Source of the DNA: Corylus avellana
Taxonomy: Eukaryota > Streptophyta > Magnoliopsida > Fagales > Betulaceae
Reading direction: 5' to 3'
NCBI RefSeq assembly: GCF_901000735.1
Contig: NC_081542.1
Coordinates: 45,424,238 to 45,488,237 of the forward strand
DNA: 64,000 nucleotides
The notes beneath the pieces were generated by a model. That model made no database searches. It had not been told where the DNA came from and saw nothing but the letters and a program-made list of their open reading frames with translations. This document shows positions 1 through 11,455 of the stretch, in pieces. Numbering within the stretch: position 1 is the first letter of the stretch; each line of letters opens with the position of its first letter. The translations under genes were made by a program, and so were the position numbers.

Positions 1-321
1 TGTTTAAGGATTTGAGCTGCCTAACCAAGGTTGAAAAGGAAACTATTTCGATCCTATTTTTCTTTTTCTTCTTCTTCTTTTCTTGGCGTAGTGACAAAAT
101 TCTGAAACTAAGCAAACTGCAGACATTATAGGGAAGAAAGTACAGCAGAGATATTTACCATATCAATGACTAAAGACTTGTAAGGACACAATCCGAGTTG
201 AGATCACTATATTGAATAAATAAGGAAATTTACCCAACTCCTCAATGGAAAAATTAAAGGAAAAGGAATTCACCTTAAATAAGATTAAAGGGCTATACTC
301 TACAGGTTAGTAAATATGCCA
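1..321. other. Flank with no gene seen
   Basis: AT-rich sequence with a pyrimidine run near 57-82. It lies downstream of the minus-strand B-box gene and may include its 3' UTR. I see no coding frame, RNA gene or repeat here. Confidence 0.5.
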
Positions 322-1244
322 TCAAGAAATCATGAAGACTTTTAGTACTAAATATGCCATCATGATGAAGTCTCTTGGAAACCAGCTTTCATTGTCTGCA
401 GAGCCTTTGGTCTTGGCTTCAGCATTCCCAAATCTGCTTGAGACAGTTCTTTTCCTGTTCTTGGGATCCTGGATTATTGTGCTTTTGAAAAGCTCTTCTG
501 TTAAGAGATTGATGTATCATATATGTCATAAACAACACCAATCCAGATGTATATATAGAATGGTACCAGAAGAACCCCAAAAAGAGAAAAAAAGAAGAAA
601 GAAATCTCAGAATTTAACTGGAGCTAGTGAGATTTAGAGAAAGTTCATCTTATAGAGCAAAAGACAGAAGAAAGACATACCTGCGAATGATGCTCTGTAC
701 TCCCACGCACACGCTTCCATGAAAACTTTTTTCTTGAATCAGAGAGGCCTTCTTCACTAGTTGAAGAACTTGAGGCTGATGGAGGCGGAGTTGAAGACCA
801 TGGAACTACTTGATTTTCTTCATCATCTTCATCAATATCTCCTTGATCCTCATGACCATGACCATGACCATCATCATCATCTTCAATGTTGTCTTCTCTA
901 TCAAGATCATCTTCCCCACCACCCCCATCATCATCATCATCATCATCGTCGTCGTCGTCATCATAATCATCACCATGGTCATTTGCCTCATTTTGGGTAT
1001 CGCCACTATTCACACAACTTTCACAAACAGAAATAGTAGGACTGAGCTTTGGTCCGGAGCCACTCCAAGGCGTCGAAGACTGACAAACATGGCAAAGAAG
1101 TGTTCTTGAATGCTTGCTGACCAGGAAATTTGCGCCATGAACCTGAGAATCGCAGTCCCAACAAAGGCTAGCTTGATCCGATTCGCAGTACATCTTTGCC
1201 AGAGAGTCGCAGAGCTCACACTTCTTCATCTTTCCCCCTTCCAA
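322..1244 (-). CDS. B-box zinc-finger protein (BBX family), two exons
   Basis: Likely a nuclear transcriptional co-regulator of the plant BBX family (light and growth signalling is the family role). Residues 9-45 form a complete B-box: C9, C12, C20, D23, C28, C31, D32, H36, N39, H45, in the expected spacing. A degenerate second box follows with C51, C54, C74 and C77. After it come a long acidic stretch with an Asp tract (about residues 93-107), a His/Gly/Asp segment and a Ser-rich stretch. No CCT domain is seen, as in single-box members such as the BBX32 type. Exon 1 is 681-1244 and ends at a perfect CAG|GTATGT donor. A phase-0 acceptor at 469-470 opens exon 2 (322-468), giving about 236 codons. 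Without splicing the frame stops at 645 (199 codons). Start: Met at 1244; Met at 1229, directly before KKCELC, is equally plausible. The family call is firm; exon 2 is inferred. Confidence 0.8.
929..977. repeat. Trinucleotide microsatellite coding for the Asp tract
   Basis: A run of CAT/CGT trinucleotides on the plus strand, read as GAT/GAC (Asp) on the minus strand inside the B-box gene. Mixed GAT and GAC codons show that it has started to decay from a pure repeat. Length changes here would alter the acidic tract without shifting the frame. Confidence 0.8.
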
Positions 1245-2784
1245 GAAAATGGTACACAGCCTTAAACCTCTGTAATCACATCCTTGTGCCTGTTCCCATT
1301 GTCCTGCTTTATTTCCTCCTATTAAGCCCCTGGGTGTACAAAAAAAGAAATTTTAAATAATAATAAAAAAAAAACACATGGTGCAGAGCAACTTGCAACT
1401 ATTTATAAATTAAAACCTGCACTGTTTTCTTTGTTTTTTTTAGTAGAAAGAGCTGAGAATGGATGCACCAATCAATATACAGGACAGGTACTAATTTAAA
1501 ATTATGAAAACTCCTTAAAAGAATGTTTATGACATTGTTAAGAAGTTAACACAAGTAGATTCCTATGACTATGGACTGTTCTTGTGTGTTGTGAGATAAG
1601 AACAAGATTTTTCGGAAAATTCAGGCGCAAAAAAGCTAGTCATGTCTACTTTATTACATCAAAATAATTAATCAATTCAAAACTCGTTAAACATCACTTA
1701 TAAAGCAATGTGGGACATAGAGTAAGCTACTTATTTTTTTAATATAAGAATTCCAAAACAACTAATCAATTTGAAATTACTTATAATCTAAAACCCGCAC
1801 CCTTTCTCATTCACAGTCAGAATCCTCTTTGTAAGATCCGGGGTCCAAGGTGACTATAGCTTCATGGAAAAGAAAATTGGATGAGAAGAGCACAAGAGAC
1901 GACTAGGGCAGCATTGTGTCTTAAACACCCACATGAAATTTGTCACATTAAAATTTGATCAACATTTGGTTAGTCCTAATGTTGAATGGATATTGGTCCG
2001 TCTGCAATTAGAGGGTCCAGCTGGTCCAAACCCAGTACCTACTTGGTTTCTTGCAATTTTGTGGTGAGCTGTGCATGCAGCTGCTTCTCTGTAACTCTGT
2101 TCTCTGTATGTAGACACACTTTTAAAGAAAGAGACGGTGCCCCTCATGGCCTTATCTCAGTTTCAACACTCTTCCCAAAGAGCTTGACACGCGTCTGAAT
2201 CCAACTGAGCTCTAAATTCTGTGGGCTTCCTCAAATTTCCTCCCGAGTAGGTGGGATGGATTTAGGACAAAATCTATCTGCAATATTAGATAAGGTGAAA
2301 ACAACTACTCATACCCCTCTCTCTCTCTCTCTCTCTCTCTCAAAAAAGAAAAAAAAGAAAAAAGGAAGTGGATCTTTTAAGATAAAACATAGTTGTCTGA
2401 TTTGATCATGGAGTGTGCATGTTTTGGTGTTTTTATTTTGTTGTTTTATAGTACTGTCTAATCCTGTCAAGTCAGGTAAATCATTAACTTTCTCGGTGCA
2501 AATTGGGCCGCGATCAAAAACTTGGAAACGATCTTTACGGTGCATGAAATTAACACTAAAATTAGAACGAGAAATGAAAATATTCTTTTCTGTGAGAATT
2601 ATAGATGAGTAATTTGCCTTAGAAAATGTAATCCATCAGTGACATCTTCCTATGGCATCTCACATTATTTTCAAATTATTATTATTATTATTTTGTTTTC
2701 AAAATACTAATAATAAGTATTAATCCAAAGTCTATGCTTACTTAAGGACGCTTCCTACTTCTATCGCCTGTGTCTGAATTTCAT
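1245..2784. other. Intergenic DNA upstream of the B-box gene, with a (CT)n microsatellite
   Basis: Putative promoter side of the minus-strand B-box gene. The only clear feature is the pure CT run at 2317-2341, followed by an A/G-rich run. Short frames in this stretch have no recognisable product. Confidence 0.5.
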
Positions 2785-3285
2785 GTAAAAAAAAAAAACA
2801 CCCCATCAAAGTTTTAAAATTTTTCAATATGGTCCATCCGTTAACTATTTTCGTTTAATTTAACTGAAAATTGATCATGTATCAAGCACATGTATTTTTT
2901 TGTTTTAAATTTTTAAAATTGTATTCATATATTTTAGCAAATTCCAAAAATATCCTCAAGTGAAACCAAAATAAAAATAAATAAAATTGGGCATAGGGGT
3001 GGCTTGACCACCCCAATCCGGCCATTTGGGGGTGGTTTTGAGCACTCCTATTTGGGCCTTTGAGGGTGGTCAGCCACCTCCCATGAACCGAGCCACCCCA
3101 ATCGTCTGTTTAGGGGTGGTCGAAACCACACCTCCATTTGGTCTTTTGGGAGTTGCACGCCATCCCAATCTGACCAGATGTTGGTGGACAAGCCACCTCT
3201 TGGCCAAAAGGGTGGTTATAATTAGAGGTTAAATTGAAAATCACATAAAACTTTGAGGTAAAGTGTAATTTTCTTTTAAAGAAAA
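2785..3285. repeat. Degenerate palindromic MITE-like element
   Basis: The centre (about 2995-3230) repeats GGGGTGG / CCACCCC motifs in both orientations and can fold back many times. The ends are loosely inverted: a left segment near 2800 with CAAAGTTTTA and a right segment near 3245 with TAAAACTTTGAGG. This resembles the long-inverted-repeat, Mutator-like MITEs common in plants. No target duplication could be fixed, so boundaries are approximate. Confidence 0.4.
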
Positions 3286-4869
3286 AAAGAAATCCAATTT
3301 AATTAATTAACATGTTCCTTTCAAATGCCTAAAGACATTTTGTGGCTGAGGTTGATCATATGAGCAGAGATTCAAACGGCTATGACAGCCTTCTGGGCAT
3401 GTTTTGATTTTCAAGCTAGTGGATGGTGTCGCGACTCAGAACCTGTGGGCTTCGCTTCTTGTACGTGTGTCAGTACTGCTGCGTACTATTAACTCAGACA
3501 GCATGACGTTACAAATTAGTGGGAAAAAAAAAATTTTAAAAATAAAAACCCATGATATGTCATAGTCTTCTCAGTAAAACTTTCTTATTTGTCTTTATGG
3601 TAAAGGCAACCAACAAGCGAGATTAGGATTGATAAAGCACTAGTAGTAAAGATAAAAAAAAGTCAAGAAGTCAAGGACTTGTAAGCGATAAAGACATTAT
3701 TCTCCGAAATTTGTTATAGATTTAAAGTTGATTGAAACAGTGACTTCTCATAGATATTGCCTTATAATAGTCCGATAAACTATTGTGTATATCATAGATA
3801 ATGTTTGAGTTGTGAAAACTTCAAATTATATCTTTGGCATTATACGGAGCATTTTGCCTCATTTGATTATTATATTAATGAAGAGATAATTCGTTCAATA
3901 AAAAACGAAAAAACTTTCTTATTATCATGGAAAACAATATAAGTAATTATTGAAAAAGGTGGTAATTAACAAAGGAATTAATTAGTGGAACCATTCTTTG
4001 TTGTCTGTTGAGTTCCTTATAATGATATTTTCAATTTCTTAATTAAAATTAGGCATGTCAATTTATGTTTGCATGTCAGTTTCAAATTGTGTCCAAGGCA
4101 TGTGAATAAGACTAGGGGCAAAAATAAGAGTTTAGATGACAGGGGACAAAACTAAAAAAAAAAAGACTAGCTGGGGTAAAAAATTAATTCTGAGGGGTTC
4201 AACTCATAAAAATATAAACACGCACATAAAATTTAGAGGAATTCATAAATTTTTTTTTGAAATTTTTAAAAATCGAGACCAGTGACCCTAAAGTTAAAGG
4301 TAGTTTTGCCCTTGAAAATGTCGCATGTCAAGTTTGAAATGTGTCAAAACATGCATATAGAACTATATATGACAATCTTAACCCAACCTATTAAATAAAA
4401 ATGAATTAGACCCTTTAATCTTAAATTCACTAATTTCGTATAAAATTTGTATCGACTTTGCATTCCCTGTGCCTGTTCCTACGCTCCATGAACTCCTCTC
4501 TATATTATGACACTAGAAAATTGATGTGCTTTAACTTTCAATTTGTGAGTCACATTTTCAATCAAAACACCCTTTAAAGCACAAACATTAAGAGATGTAG
4601 AAAAGGTGAGAGGAAGGGATATTATGGCCCAGATAATATCATAAACAATGCTTCAGGTAGACAGATATAATTAAATTGAAAGATTTAAATAAGAGACACA
4701 TACATGTATCTTGTGGTTGAGGAACCCATGCCTTCTAGAACAACATCATGTCTCAATTATGGCTTTGATATCCATATATGATATGGGTGGTTAGATTGGT
4801 TACTTTATTAGGCTTCTCAAAGTGGAAAATAACCAGAGAAGTTGTTTCCATTTCTGTATACACAAAAGC
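3286..4869. other. AT-rich intergenic DNA, nothing recognised
   Basis: About 1.6 kb of AT-rich sequence with homopolymer runs. No open frame with a recognisable product, no RNA gene and no paired terminal repeats were seen. Confidence 0.45.
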
Positions 4870-4983
4870 TTAGAAGGTGAACTGGATCCCATTTGATGGT
4901 AGCCACACGGCAGGAGGGTAGTTGTTGAAATCTCTGCTACTATCCCCACCTTTCTCTTCCACAAGATTAAGATTGATGTAACA
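4870..4983 (-). pseudogene. Possible C-terminal exon fragment of an unidentified protein
   Basis: The minus strand carries a short frame whose composition looks protein-like and which ends in NNYPPAVWLPSNGIQFTF before a TAA. It directly follows a CTGCTAG that could be an acceptor. The GC content is higher than in the surrounding DNA. I do not recognise the family. The longer overlapping 84-codon frame at 4800-5054 looks less natural. It could be chance. Confidence 0.25.
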
Positions 4984-5457
4984 CTAGCAGTAGCAGCCAT
5001 TGAATCCCACCTATCTTTCAGGCCTACTTCACCTACTGCACCTGCTAGCCTCATAAGCTATTGTCTATGCCTGTTTGATGCTACGGTGTAGAAGTTTGAT
5101 CGAGAACCCTTGCATTCGCGTGTCGGGATAGGAAATCTCTTACAATTGTTAAAACATTACATGAAATTAAGTAATGCTATTTTGATAAATCATGGTATGA
5201 TTGTCATACAATTCTATATATGGCTATAAAAAGCACTTATTACTTATTAGATCAGTATTTGTAAAAAATTAAGGATTGATTTTTACTATTATACACATAC
5301 AATTGGAATAAGACTGATTGTCATGTAACTGGGATAATGTGACAATGAAAATCGAGATTTTTTTTTTCTTTTTTTTTTTTTAACTAGGGTTGATTAAATT
5401 GTTAATTTTCACTGCTACATCATTAAGTTTTATGACAATTGTATAATAGTTTACTAA

Positions 5458-5758
5458 AGGCCTGTTTGAGATTGTATTTAAAAGGTCTAAAAGTACTTTT
5501 AACACTCAAAAAATTCGTTTAAAGAAAAAAAATACTCATTTGATAAAAAAAAATTAAAAGCGCTTTTAAGTCCAAAAATTCGTTTAAAGAAAAAAAATAC
5601 TCATTTGATAAAAAAAAATTAAAAGCGCTTTTAAGAGTCAAAAAAACTTAAAAATGACCAAAACGTACTTTTGGCAAAAACTTAAAAATGAAACTTTTGC
5701 CCAAAAGCTGTTTTTGACTTTAAAATTTTATTTTTTAAACACAATCCCTAACAGACTC
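5458..5758. mobile_element. Tourist-like (PIF/Harbinger) MITE, 301 bp
   Basis: Terminal inverted repeats start AGGCCTGTTTGAGATTGT and end ACAATCCCTAACAGACTC, flanked by the 3-bp duplication TAA (5455-5457 and 5759-5761), the usual PIF/Harbinger target. Inside, a segment of about 62 bp is tandemly duplicated (about 5509-5570 and 5574-5635). It has no coding capacity. Confidence 0.7.
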
Positions 5759-6532
5759 TAAATAACATTATTCATTTTCTTGGTTGGTATCCCTCGTACA
5801 CTTGAATGAGCATGTCGAGATGAGCCCAGGCTATCTCAAGCAGGCCCATTAAATTTGGTTACTGGGGGTTAAGCTTGCCCGGCCAACATTGCGTGCTTTT
5901 AAAACATTACGTAGCCCATCAACATTTTGGACTAAATAAAGAGCCCATAATTGTTTAAAATGAGTTTTAGCGAAACCCAACTTTTTTTTGGACCCGACAA
6001 CGACAACATATCGTTTGTGTAAACCTCTGTATATATACGAGAAACTCTTTCTCGGAAGGACCAGAACAAATTCAGAAAGCACTTCATTGCACCAAACCCC
6101 TCCCTCTTTTGGTGCATGCATGTGCATCTTCTTTTTATTTTATGAAATTTCGATCAAGCAAATATAATAATTGAAGTAAAATATAATCAATTGTCACTTG
6201 AAAATGGAGTAATATTCGGATTTTATTTTCTTGTGTGTCACGTCATTTAAAAATTTTAAAAACAATTCAATCGAGCGGTAAACAGAATAAAATAGATATC
6301 AAAATAGAGAAGATGCACTAGATCAAGAACACAGGGAGACTACAATGGGCCTACATTTCACTAACAAATAGCTTCCTCAACAACACAGAATCCAATCCGA
6401 CAAGAACTCAAGTAAGAAAAAGAGAAGATGCCCTGGAACAAGAACAGGATACCCTTTTTTTTTTTTTTTTTTTAAAGGTGGGGGGGGGGGGGTGTTGGAA
6501 TTAAATTAAATAAAGAAAAGGCACCTAGTTAA
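5759..6532. other. Intergenic DNA downstream of the EF-hand gene
   Basis: Contains no recognisable gene. A T run joined to a run of about 12 G lies at about 6454-6492, just beyond the EF-hand stop codon. The 92-codon minus-strand frame at 5849-6127 has no family features and is not called. Confidence 0.45.
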
Positions 6533-6874
6533 TTAAAATTCACTAACAATGGCTTCCTCCAACATATCTCTAGAAGTTTCCATCAATCCAGGGCTCAACC
6601 GAAACATGAGAGTGCAAAACTCCATCTCATTCAAAGCCCCATCCCCATCCAAATCTCCTTCTCTAAGCATACACATTAACTCCTCATCGCTCATCCCTTG
6701 CAACCCAAGCAAAGCCGAGTTCCTCTTCAAGCTCTCGAACGTGATCACACCCTTCTCCTCATCCACCAGCAGCTGAAACCCATTGCACAGCTCCTTCATA
6801 AACCCCTCCGTACCCAGCTTCTCCACCATCGCCGGAAAGAAATCTTCAAACACAATGCCATTCCGTGACGCCAT
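6533..6874 (-). CDS. Single-EF-hand calcium-binding protein, KIC/PBP1 (KRP1) type
   Basis: An intronless 113-residue protein, the usual length for the small plant family that includes KIC (partner of a kinesin-like calmodulin-binding protein) and PINOID-binding protein 1. One canonical EF-hand loop occupies residues 74-85 (D74, D76, D78, A80, N82 and E85 at the coordinating positions), with helices either side. The N-terminal half, including EDFFPAMVEKLGTEGF and the following helix, matches the family layout of a degenerate first EF-hand. The likely role is a cytosolic calcium sensor that binds a kinesin or AGC kinase when calcium rises; this comes from the family, not from the sequence. It is an isolated intact gene on the minus strand with a TATA motif about 100 bp upstream. 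Confidence 0.88.
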   Translation of the reverse strand: MASRNGIVFEDFFPAMVEKLGTEGFMKELCNGFQLLVDEEKGVITFESLKRNSALLGLQGMSDEELMCMLREGDLDGDGALNEMEFCTLMFRLSPGLMETSRDMLEEAIVSEF

Positions 6875-6972
6875 GAATATCAGCTAGAGCCACGTACTTA
6901 CGTCGTAAAACAATATGTTTATGTTTGGTTACAACGTTGGGTGGTGACTTAGGTGGTTGGGCAGGACTCAAG

Positions 6973-6980
6973 TATATATA
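6973..6980 (-). promoter_or_regulatory. TATA box candidate for the EF-hand gene
   Basis: TATATATA lies 99 bp upstream of the start codon at 6874, a normal distance for a plant TATA box plus a short leader. The assignment rests on position and sequence only. Confidence 0.45.
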
Positions 6981-7584
6981 CGAGGACAGGGAAGAAAAGG
7001 TCTAGAAGAAATTAAAATGGAGGAAATTCAAAGGAAGTGTTGGAGGAAGGACGTTGGTGGGGATGACAACAAAGGTACAGATCAGAGAGATTTTTGTTTC
7101 GTGAACAAGGTTTATTCGTGGCCGTTTCATTTCTTTGGAGAGTTCTCCTTCCACGAAGTTGCATGGGAAGGTACCATTGGTCGTGTGAAGCATTTTCCTA
7201 TAAAAAATCCCATCTACAGCTAGCACGGCAATAATTTACAAAATAATCTTCCATCCTTTACGAAGAATTAATATCCATAGCTAATTTTGGATAAACATTT
7301 TTGACTCACCGGGAAATGTGTACACTCAATCAACCATCAGTTGGGCTTTTGACACGTAACATCAATGTTCAACACCAAGAGTGAGTACAAATATGACATC
7401 ATCATGGGATATGATAAATGAATATGAAATATAACTTTACCCATCAATTTAAACAACCAAATAGCTTTTAACAATAAAGAATACACTAATAGTTAGTCGG
7501 AAAAGGAATTTCTTACAAATTTTATTTTAAATTCGTCTTTAAAAACGATATGTGTCTTTTATGTTAAAGCATTGATTAAATAAT
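6981..7584. other. Intergenic DNA upstream of the EF-hand gene
   Basis: Promoter-side sequence. Overlapping frames at 6957-7226 on both strands have no recognisable product. Nothing else was seen. Confidence 0.45.
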
Positions 7585-7587
7585 TAA

Positions 7588-7810
7588 GAGCACGTTTAGA
7601 GTTGCGTTGGAAAATAGAATTTTTAATGTCAAAAATAGCTTTTTAGAAGAAAAAAACCTTCATTTTAAAACTTTTTTCAAAAGTGCGTTGTGATCATTTT
7701 TAAAGAAAAAAGTTAAATAAGTGCTTTTGAAATATCAGCTTTTTGTTTAACACAACTTTTTAAGTATTAAAAGTACTTTTAAGTTTACTAACGCAATTTT
7801 AAACTGTCTC
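7588..7810. mobile_element. Tourist-like MITE, 223 bp
   Basis: The termini GAGCACGTTTAGAGTTGCGTT and AACGCAATTTTAAACTGTCTC are inverted relative to each other, and TAA lies on both sides (7585-7587, 7811-7813). The interior is built from poly-T and AAAAGTGCTTTT-type blocks like those of the 5458-5758 element, so the two probably belong to one family. Confidence 0.65.
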
Positions 7811-8080
7811 TAAATTTATTTCTACATATAAGTGACATAAACTTTTAAAATAAATGGTGATTTACTACTTTAAATATGTAATTAAAGTTAAACGATGTAG
7901 ATCACTTTTAGAGACGAATTTTCAAAACTTTTGCGTCTGTTAAAAAATGGAAATTTCTGTCCTATTTATTTGGAGATAAAGCCAAGGGTTTTGAAATCAA
8001 GGCATGTCCACATCTATAAACATATTGCAGACAAAAGGGAAACCCAAGACATTTGATTAAAATCACAAAACTGAGTAAAA

Positions 8081-8305
8081 ATGCTTTCTTTCCATTTACA
8101 GCTTTATGGCATTGGATATTGGCGGGGAGTGCAGCGCGATGCTTCGGTGAAGATGGCCTCGGTGGTCAGGACTCGGGACTCGGGAGGTATTATAGCCACC
8201 GTCTTGTCATGGACCATTTACCCTTATTTTCATTCAAAGCTCTATGGGCCCACTTTCATAAGGTCCACAATCAAAAAGAGTATCAAATTTTTCGCCAAAA
8301 TTTAA
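8081..8305 (+). other. Unrecognised 74-codon frame
   Basis: A stretch richer in GC than its surroundings, preceded by TTTACAG, which could be an acceptor. I cannot assign a family, and an overlapping 90-codon frame in another phase is equally open. It may be a captured exon fragment or chance. Confidence 0.15.
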
Positions 8306-8414
8306 CTCCGCATAATTCACTCTAAATTAATTCTGAGAATTAAAATCCAGTCTATTAAGTTTATAAGAAAATATTTGTTCAACTTTCATGGTCGGTGATA
8401 TTAATAATCCTACC

Positions 8415-8535
8415 TTCTTCTTTAAGGAGTAGCTCAATCGGCTGTGGACCATGTCTCATGAAGCGATGACCACTAGTTAGAATTCCTCATTTTCCTTTCC
8501 TTATGTGAACATATCAAAAGAAAAAAAAAAAAAAA
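8415..8535 (+). mobile_element. tRNA-derived SINE (copy 1)
   Basis: Contains an A-box-like TAGCTCAATCGGCTGTGG and a B-box-like ACTAGTTAGAATTCC, then an A-rich tail. It is flanked by the 9-bp duplication AATCCTACC (8406-8414 and 8536-8544). It matches a second copy near 31.1 kb almost throughout, including the GTGAACATATCAAAA tail motif. The B-box carries TTAGAA instead of TTCGAA, so internal promoter activity is doubtful. Confidence 0.75.
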
Positions 8536-8544
8536 ATCCTACCC

Positions 8545-9184
8545 CCACCACGTCGTTTATTATTGTATTACTTAGAACGTGTGCTTCGGAAATGAGAATT
8601 ATGATATGAATATATATATTATATAATTTGTTTTTTTTTTTTTTTTTAAATGAAAATTATCTCTAAGTTGTAAATTGTAGTATATATTTGGCCCCTTCCA
8701 AAAGCAGGATGGTATTTGACTGGTTGGGTGATTTAGGAGAGCGTGTACATTTATTAATGTGAATAAGTTAAGGCAATATGGAAAGTTCCCAGGAAAAAAC
8801 AGAAACAAAAAAAAAAGGCCATAAGGAAAGTACCCTTCTCCAAGAAACAAGAAGATACAACCAAAATACGTGAAAGTTTGAGCATGAAATGATGCAAGAT
8901 TAGAAGAGAAGAGATGGGTTCCTTTTGGATTTGGATCCGATATCCCTTTTGTCTTGGAATTGAAATAGCCACTTTCCTAGAAAACTCCCAACCCATGTTA
9001 TCCACCTAATGGGAGAACCTTGCAGTACACATTTTCTGGTCAGAGAGGCCAAGTCAATTCAGAATTTGTGCATATTATATAAAACTCAATCAAGGCTTCG
9101 TTGACAAAATATTATTTATTTATATTTCCCATTTGAATCTTGCAAGTACAGTGCTAAATCCCCCCTTCCCCCCTTCCCCCTTTT

Positions 9185-9220
<36 letters not shown>

Positions 9221-10626
9221 CTCTTTCCCTGCTGTTTCTTCTTTGTTCCTTTCTTTGTTTCTTGTGTTACTTTGTTTTACTGTTTGCTTTCTTCTGTTTG
9301 TATTTGCCCTGGGAAAAAAGAAAGAAAGAAAGAAAGTGTTAAATATTTTCATAGTGTTAAAGCTTTTACATGGGTTGTAATGGAGTTAAGTATTGAAGGT
9401 TGAGCTTTCTTCATTTAATTTTATTTCAACCATGAGTCAAGTTCGAGCTAGATAATTAGTTGATGCTTTTTCAGTGAACTTGAGTTTAAAATGTTCTAAT
9501 TATGAAATTAGAATAATACTGTAAAAAATAATAAAAATAAAGTAATACGAGTATAGCTTATTTAATAATTGAACTTAATTTTGTGTTTACAATTGACTCT
9601 TTTATTTATCGAACTGAAATCGAGTCGAATTTATATACGAGCAAGTTGACAAATAGACCTTTTGATTTACCCTCGTAAAGTTATATTGCCTCTGCAAGGG
9701 GAGGCCTTTACCAAATCATCACTAGCCTTTCTCTAGGGTTATTTGTACTAGCCTATAACCTGCTCTATGTGTGGGATTTTTTTTTTTTTTAATCAAAGAG
9801 TCATTAAAAGATTATCAATAACCAATTTTTTTTTTTCCCCTACTCGATTAACTAATTGACGAGTATTTTTTTATTATAATTTAATTAAAATTTCTTTAAA
9901 AGATTATCAATAACCAATTTCTTTCCCCTCACTCAATTAACTAATTGACTATCAAAAATGAAAAATATTCAGAAGATCATTTTGAACCATTTTTCTTTAC
10001 TCAACAGCATAAATCCACGTATCAAATAAATTTAGAAATTCATAAAGTTTAATCTTTATAAATTGGAACGTGTTAATTAATATTTGTTTCCATAAATATG
10101 GTATAAAACGAATGAAACTATAAAGGAAAAAAAATTATTAAAATGAGTCTTGCATATATTCCTAACAATCTAAATAAAATATTATCACATAGAGCCTATT
10201 TCTCATATTAATTAATAAGCTACTGAAAAACAAATTTGATAAAACCCCATAAAAAATTCTCATTTCAAAAATCATAATCCATTATAAAATCCTAAAGTTG
10301 TCAACCAATTTAGCATATAAACAATATGCATTACATACGGAAAAATAAAAACTCAATGAAGAACAACAAAAGCTAAAAAAATTGTTACACCTCGTACTAA
10401 AAACAAAGAATGTTGATACCTTATTCAACTTAGCTTACTCATTCGGTAAACAAAAGAATGTTGGTAGTTCTAATTATTTAAAGAAAGAAAAAAAAATGTT
10501 GCAGGAATATTGAGAACCCAAAAACACAAACAAATGTTAGAAAATAATTAAAATGCTTATACTACTAACATCCCATTACTTTGAAACTATAATTTTATTG
10601 CTACATAATAACCATTCAAGACAAAG
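8545..10626. other. AT-rich intergenic DNA with homopolymer runs
   Basis: No gene seen. Notable only for the C/T tract and a T run of over 30 bases at about 9160-9220, and (AAAG)n at about 9317-9335. The segment 10140-10400 recurs in diverged form at 11560-11800. Confidence 0.4.
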
Positions 10627-11455
10627 TTTTTTTGAATACAACTTTATATTATTCATCTCATAAAACTAGAGTAATTTGCTCTAACGAAATAATATCAGAA
10701 ATATATGGAGGAATGTCTTTCATCCAAACTTAATCTATGACGTGTTTAACTGCTGCTTTAACAAACCATGAGCAGTCAAATTTACCTCCCTCTTGCAATG
10801 AACTATTTGCCAATTAGACACCATTTTAAGCACTAGTTGTCTATATCTGCTCCAATTTCTCCTGCTTAATTTGACAACATTAACTATTTGAAACATATTA
10901 CCCTCTAGAACAATGCGTCTAAGACCCAGGTCTCCGCAAAACTTTGCAACATATAACACTCCCAATACTTCGGCTAAAATTGGTTCTCCCCGCCAGAATT
11001 TTTGCACGTCTCCCACTACAAACCCATACGCGCATTAACTTTATCAATAGCCGCATCTCAATTAACTTTGCAAACATCAATTGGTAGTGCTTCCGGCCAT
11101 CTGAAGTGTTCTATCCCTCTAGTCATTTTTGGCTAATTCCTCTCCGCCATCGCCATCGCCATCTTGTATTCATCGAAGGACTATATCCATAGCCCCCTTC
11201 ACTACTAAATTGGGATCTTGGAATTCCAACTCCCCCCCAAAATGAACTATGGTATTCCGGGGAAACCATATTCTAATCAGTGATATTACAACAAATAACT
11301 CAAACTCTTCCGTAGAACATTTGGATGACATATTCTCCACAATTTGCAAATAATCAGATTCACTACAAGAGCTTTTTTGAAATTTCCTCCCACACACTCC
11401 CCAGACATCCATAGCAGAAGGCCAATTCCACAAAATAGGTCAAGAAGATTCTTTA
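10627..11455 (-). pseudogene. LINE ORF2 3' relic: zinc-binding and RNase H-like domains
   Basis: On the minus strand, 11170-11433 reads like the segment after the reverse-transcriptase zinc-binding domain of plant LINEs (WNWPSAMDVWG, then IWFPRNTIVHFGG). It is followed, after stops, by 10735-11016 resembling the RNase H-like domain (GEPILAEVLGVLYVAKFC, RRIVLEG, CKREVNLTAHGLLKQ). Reverse transcriptase and endonuclease are absent here. Frames are broken between the two pieces. A T-rich run near 10627 fits the decayed poly-A end of a minus-strand insertion. Confidence 0.65.

Noticed and set aside
332..637. 101-codon plus-strand frame beside the B-box gene
   Set aside because: It overlaps the inferred intron and exon 2 of the minus-strand gene and has no family features.
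761..1109. His-, Met- and Ile-rich frames at 761-1109
   Set aside because: Shadows of the Asp-coding trinucleotide repeat in other frames.
5849..6127. 92-codon minus-strand frame
   Set aside because: Two overlapping frames are equally open, with no recognisable domain or codon bias.
9116..9352. Lys-rich or Phe-rich frames around the long T run
   Set aside because: Translation of a homopolymer; no protein features.
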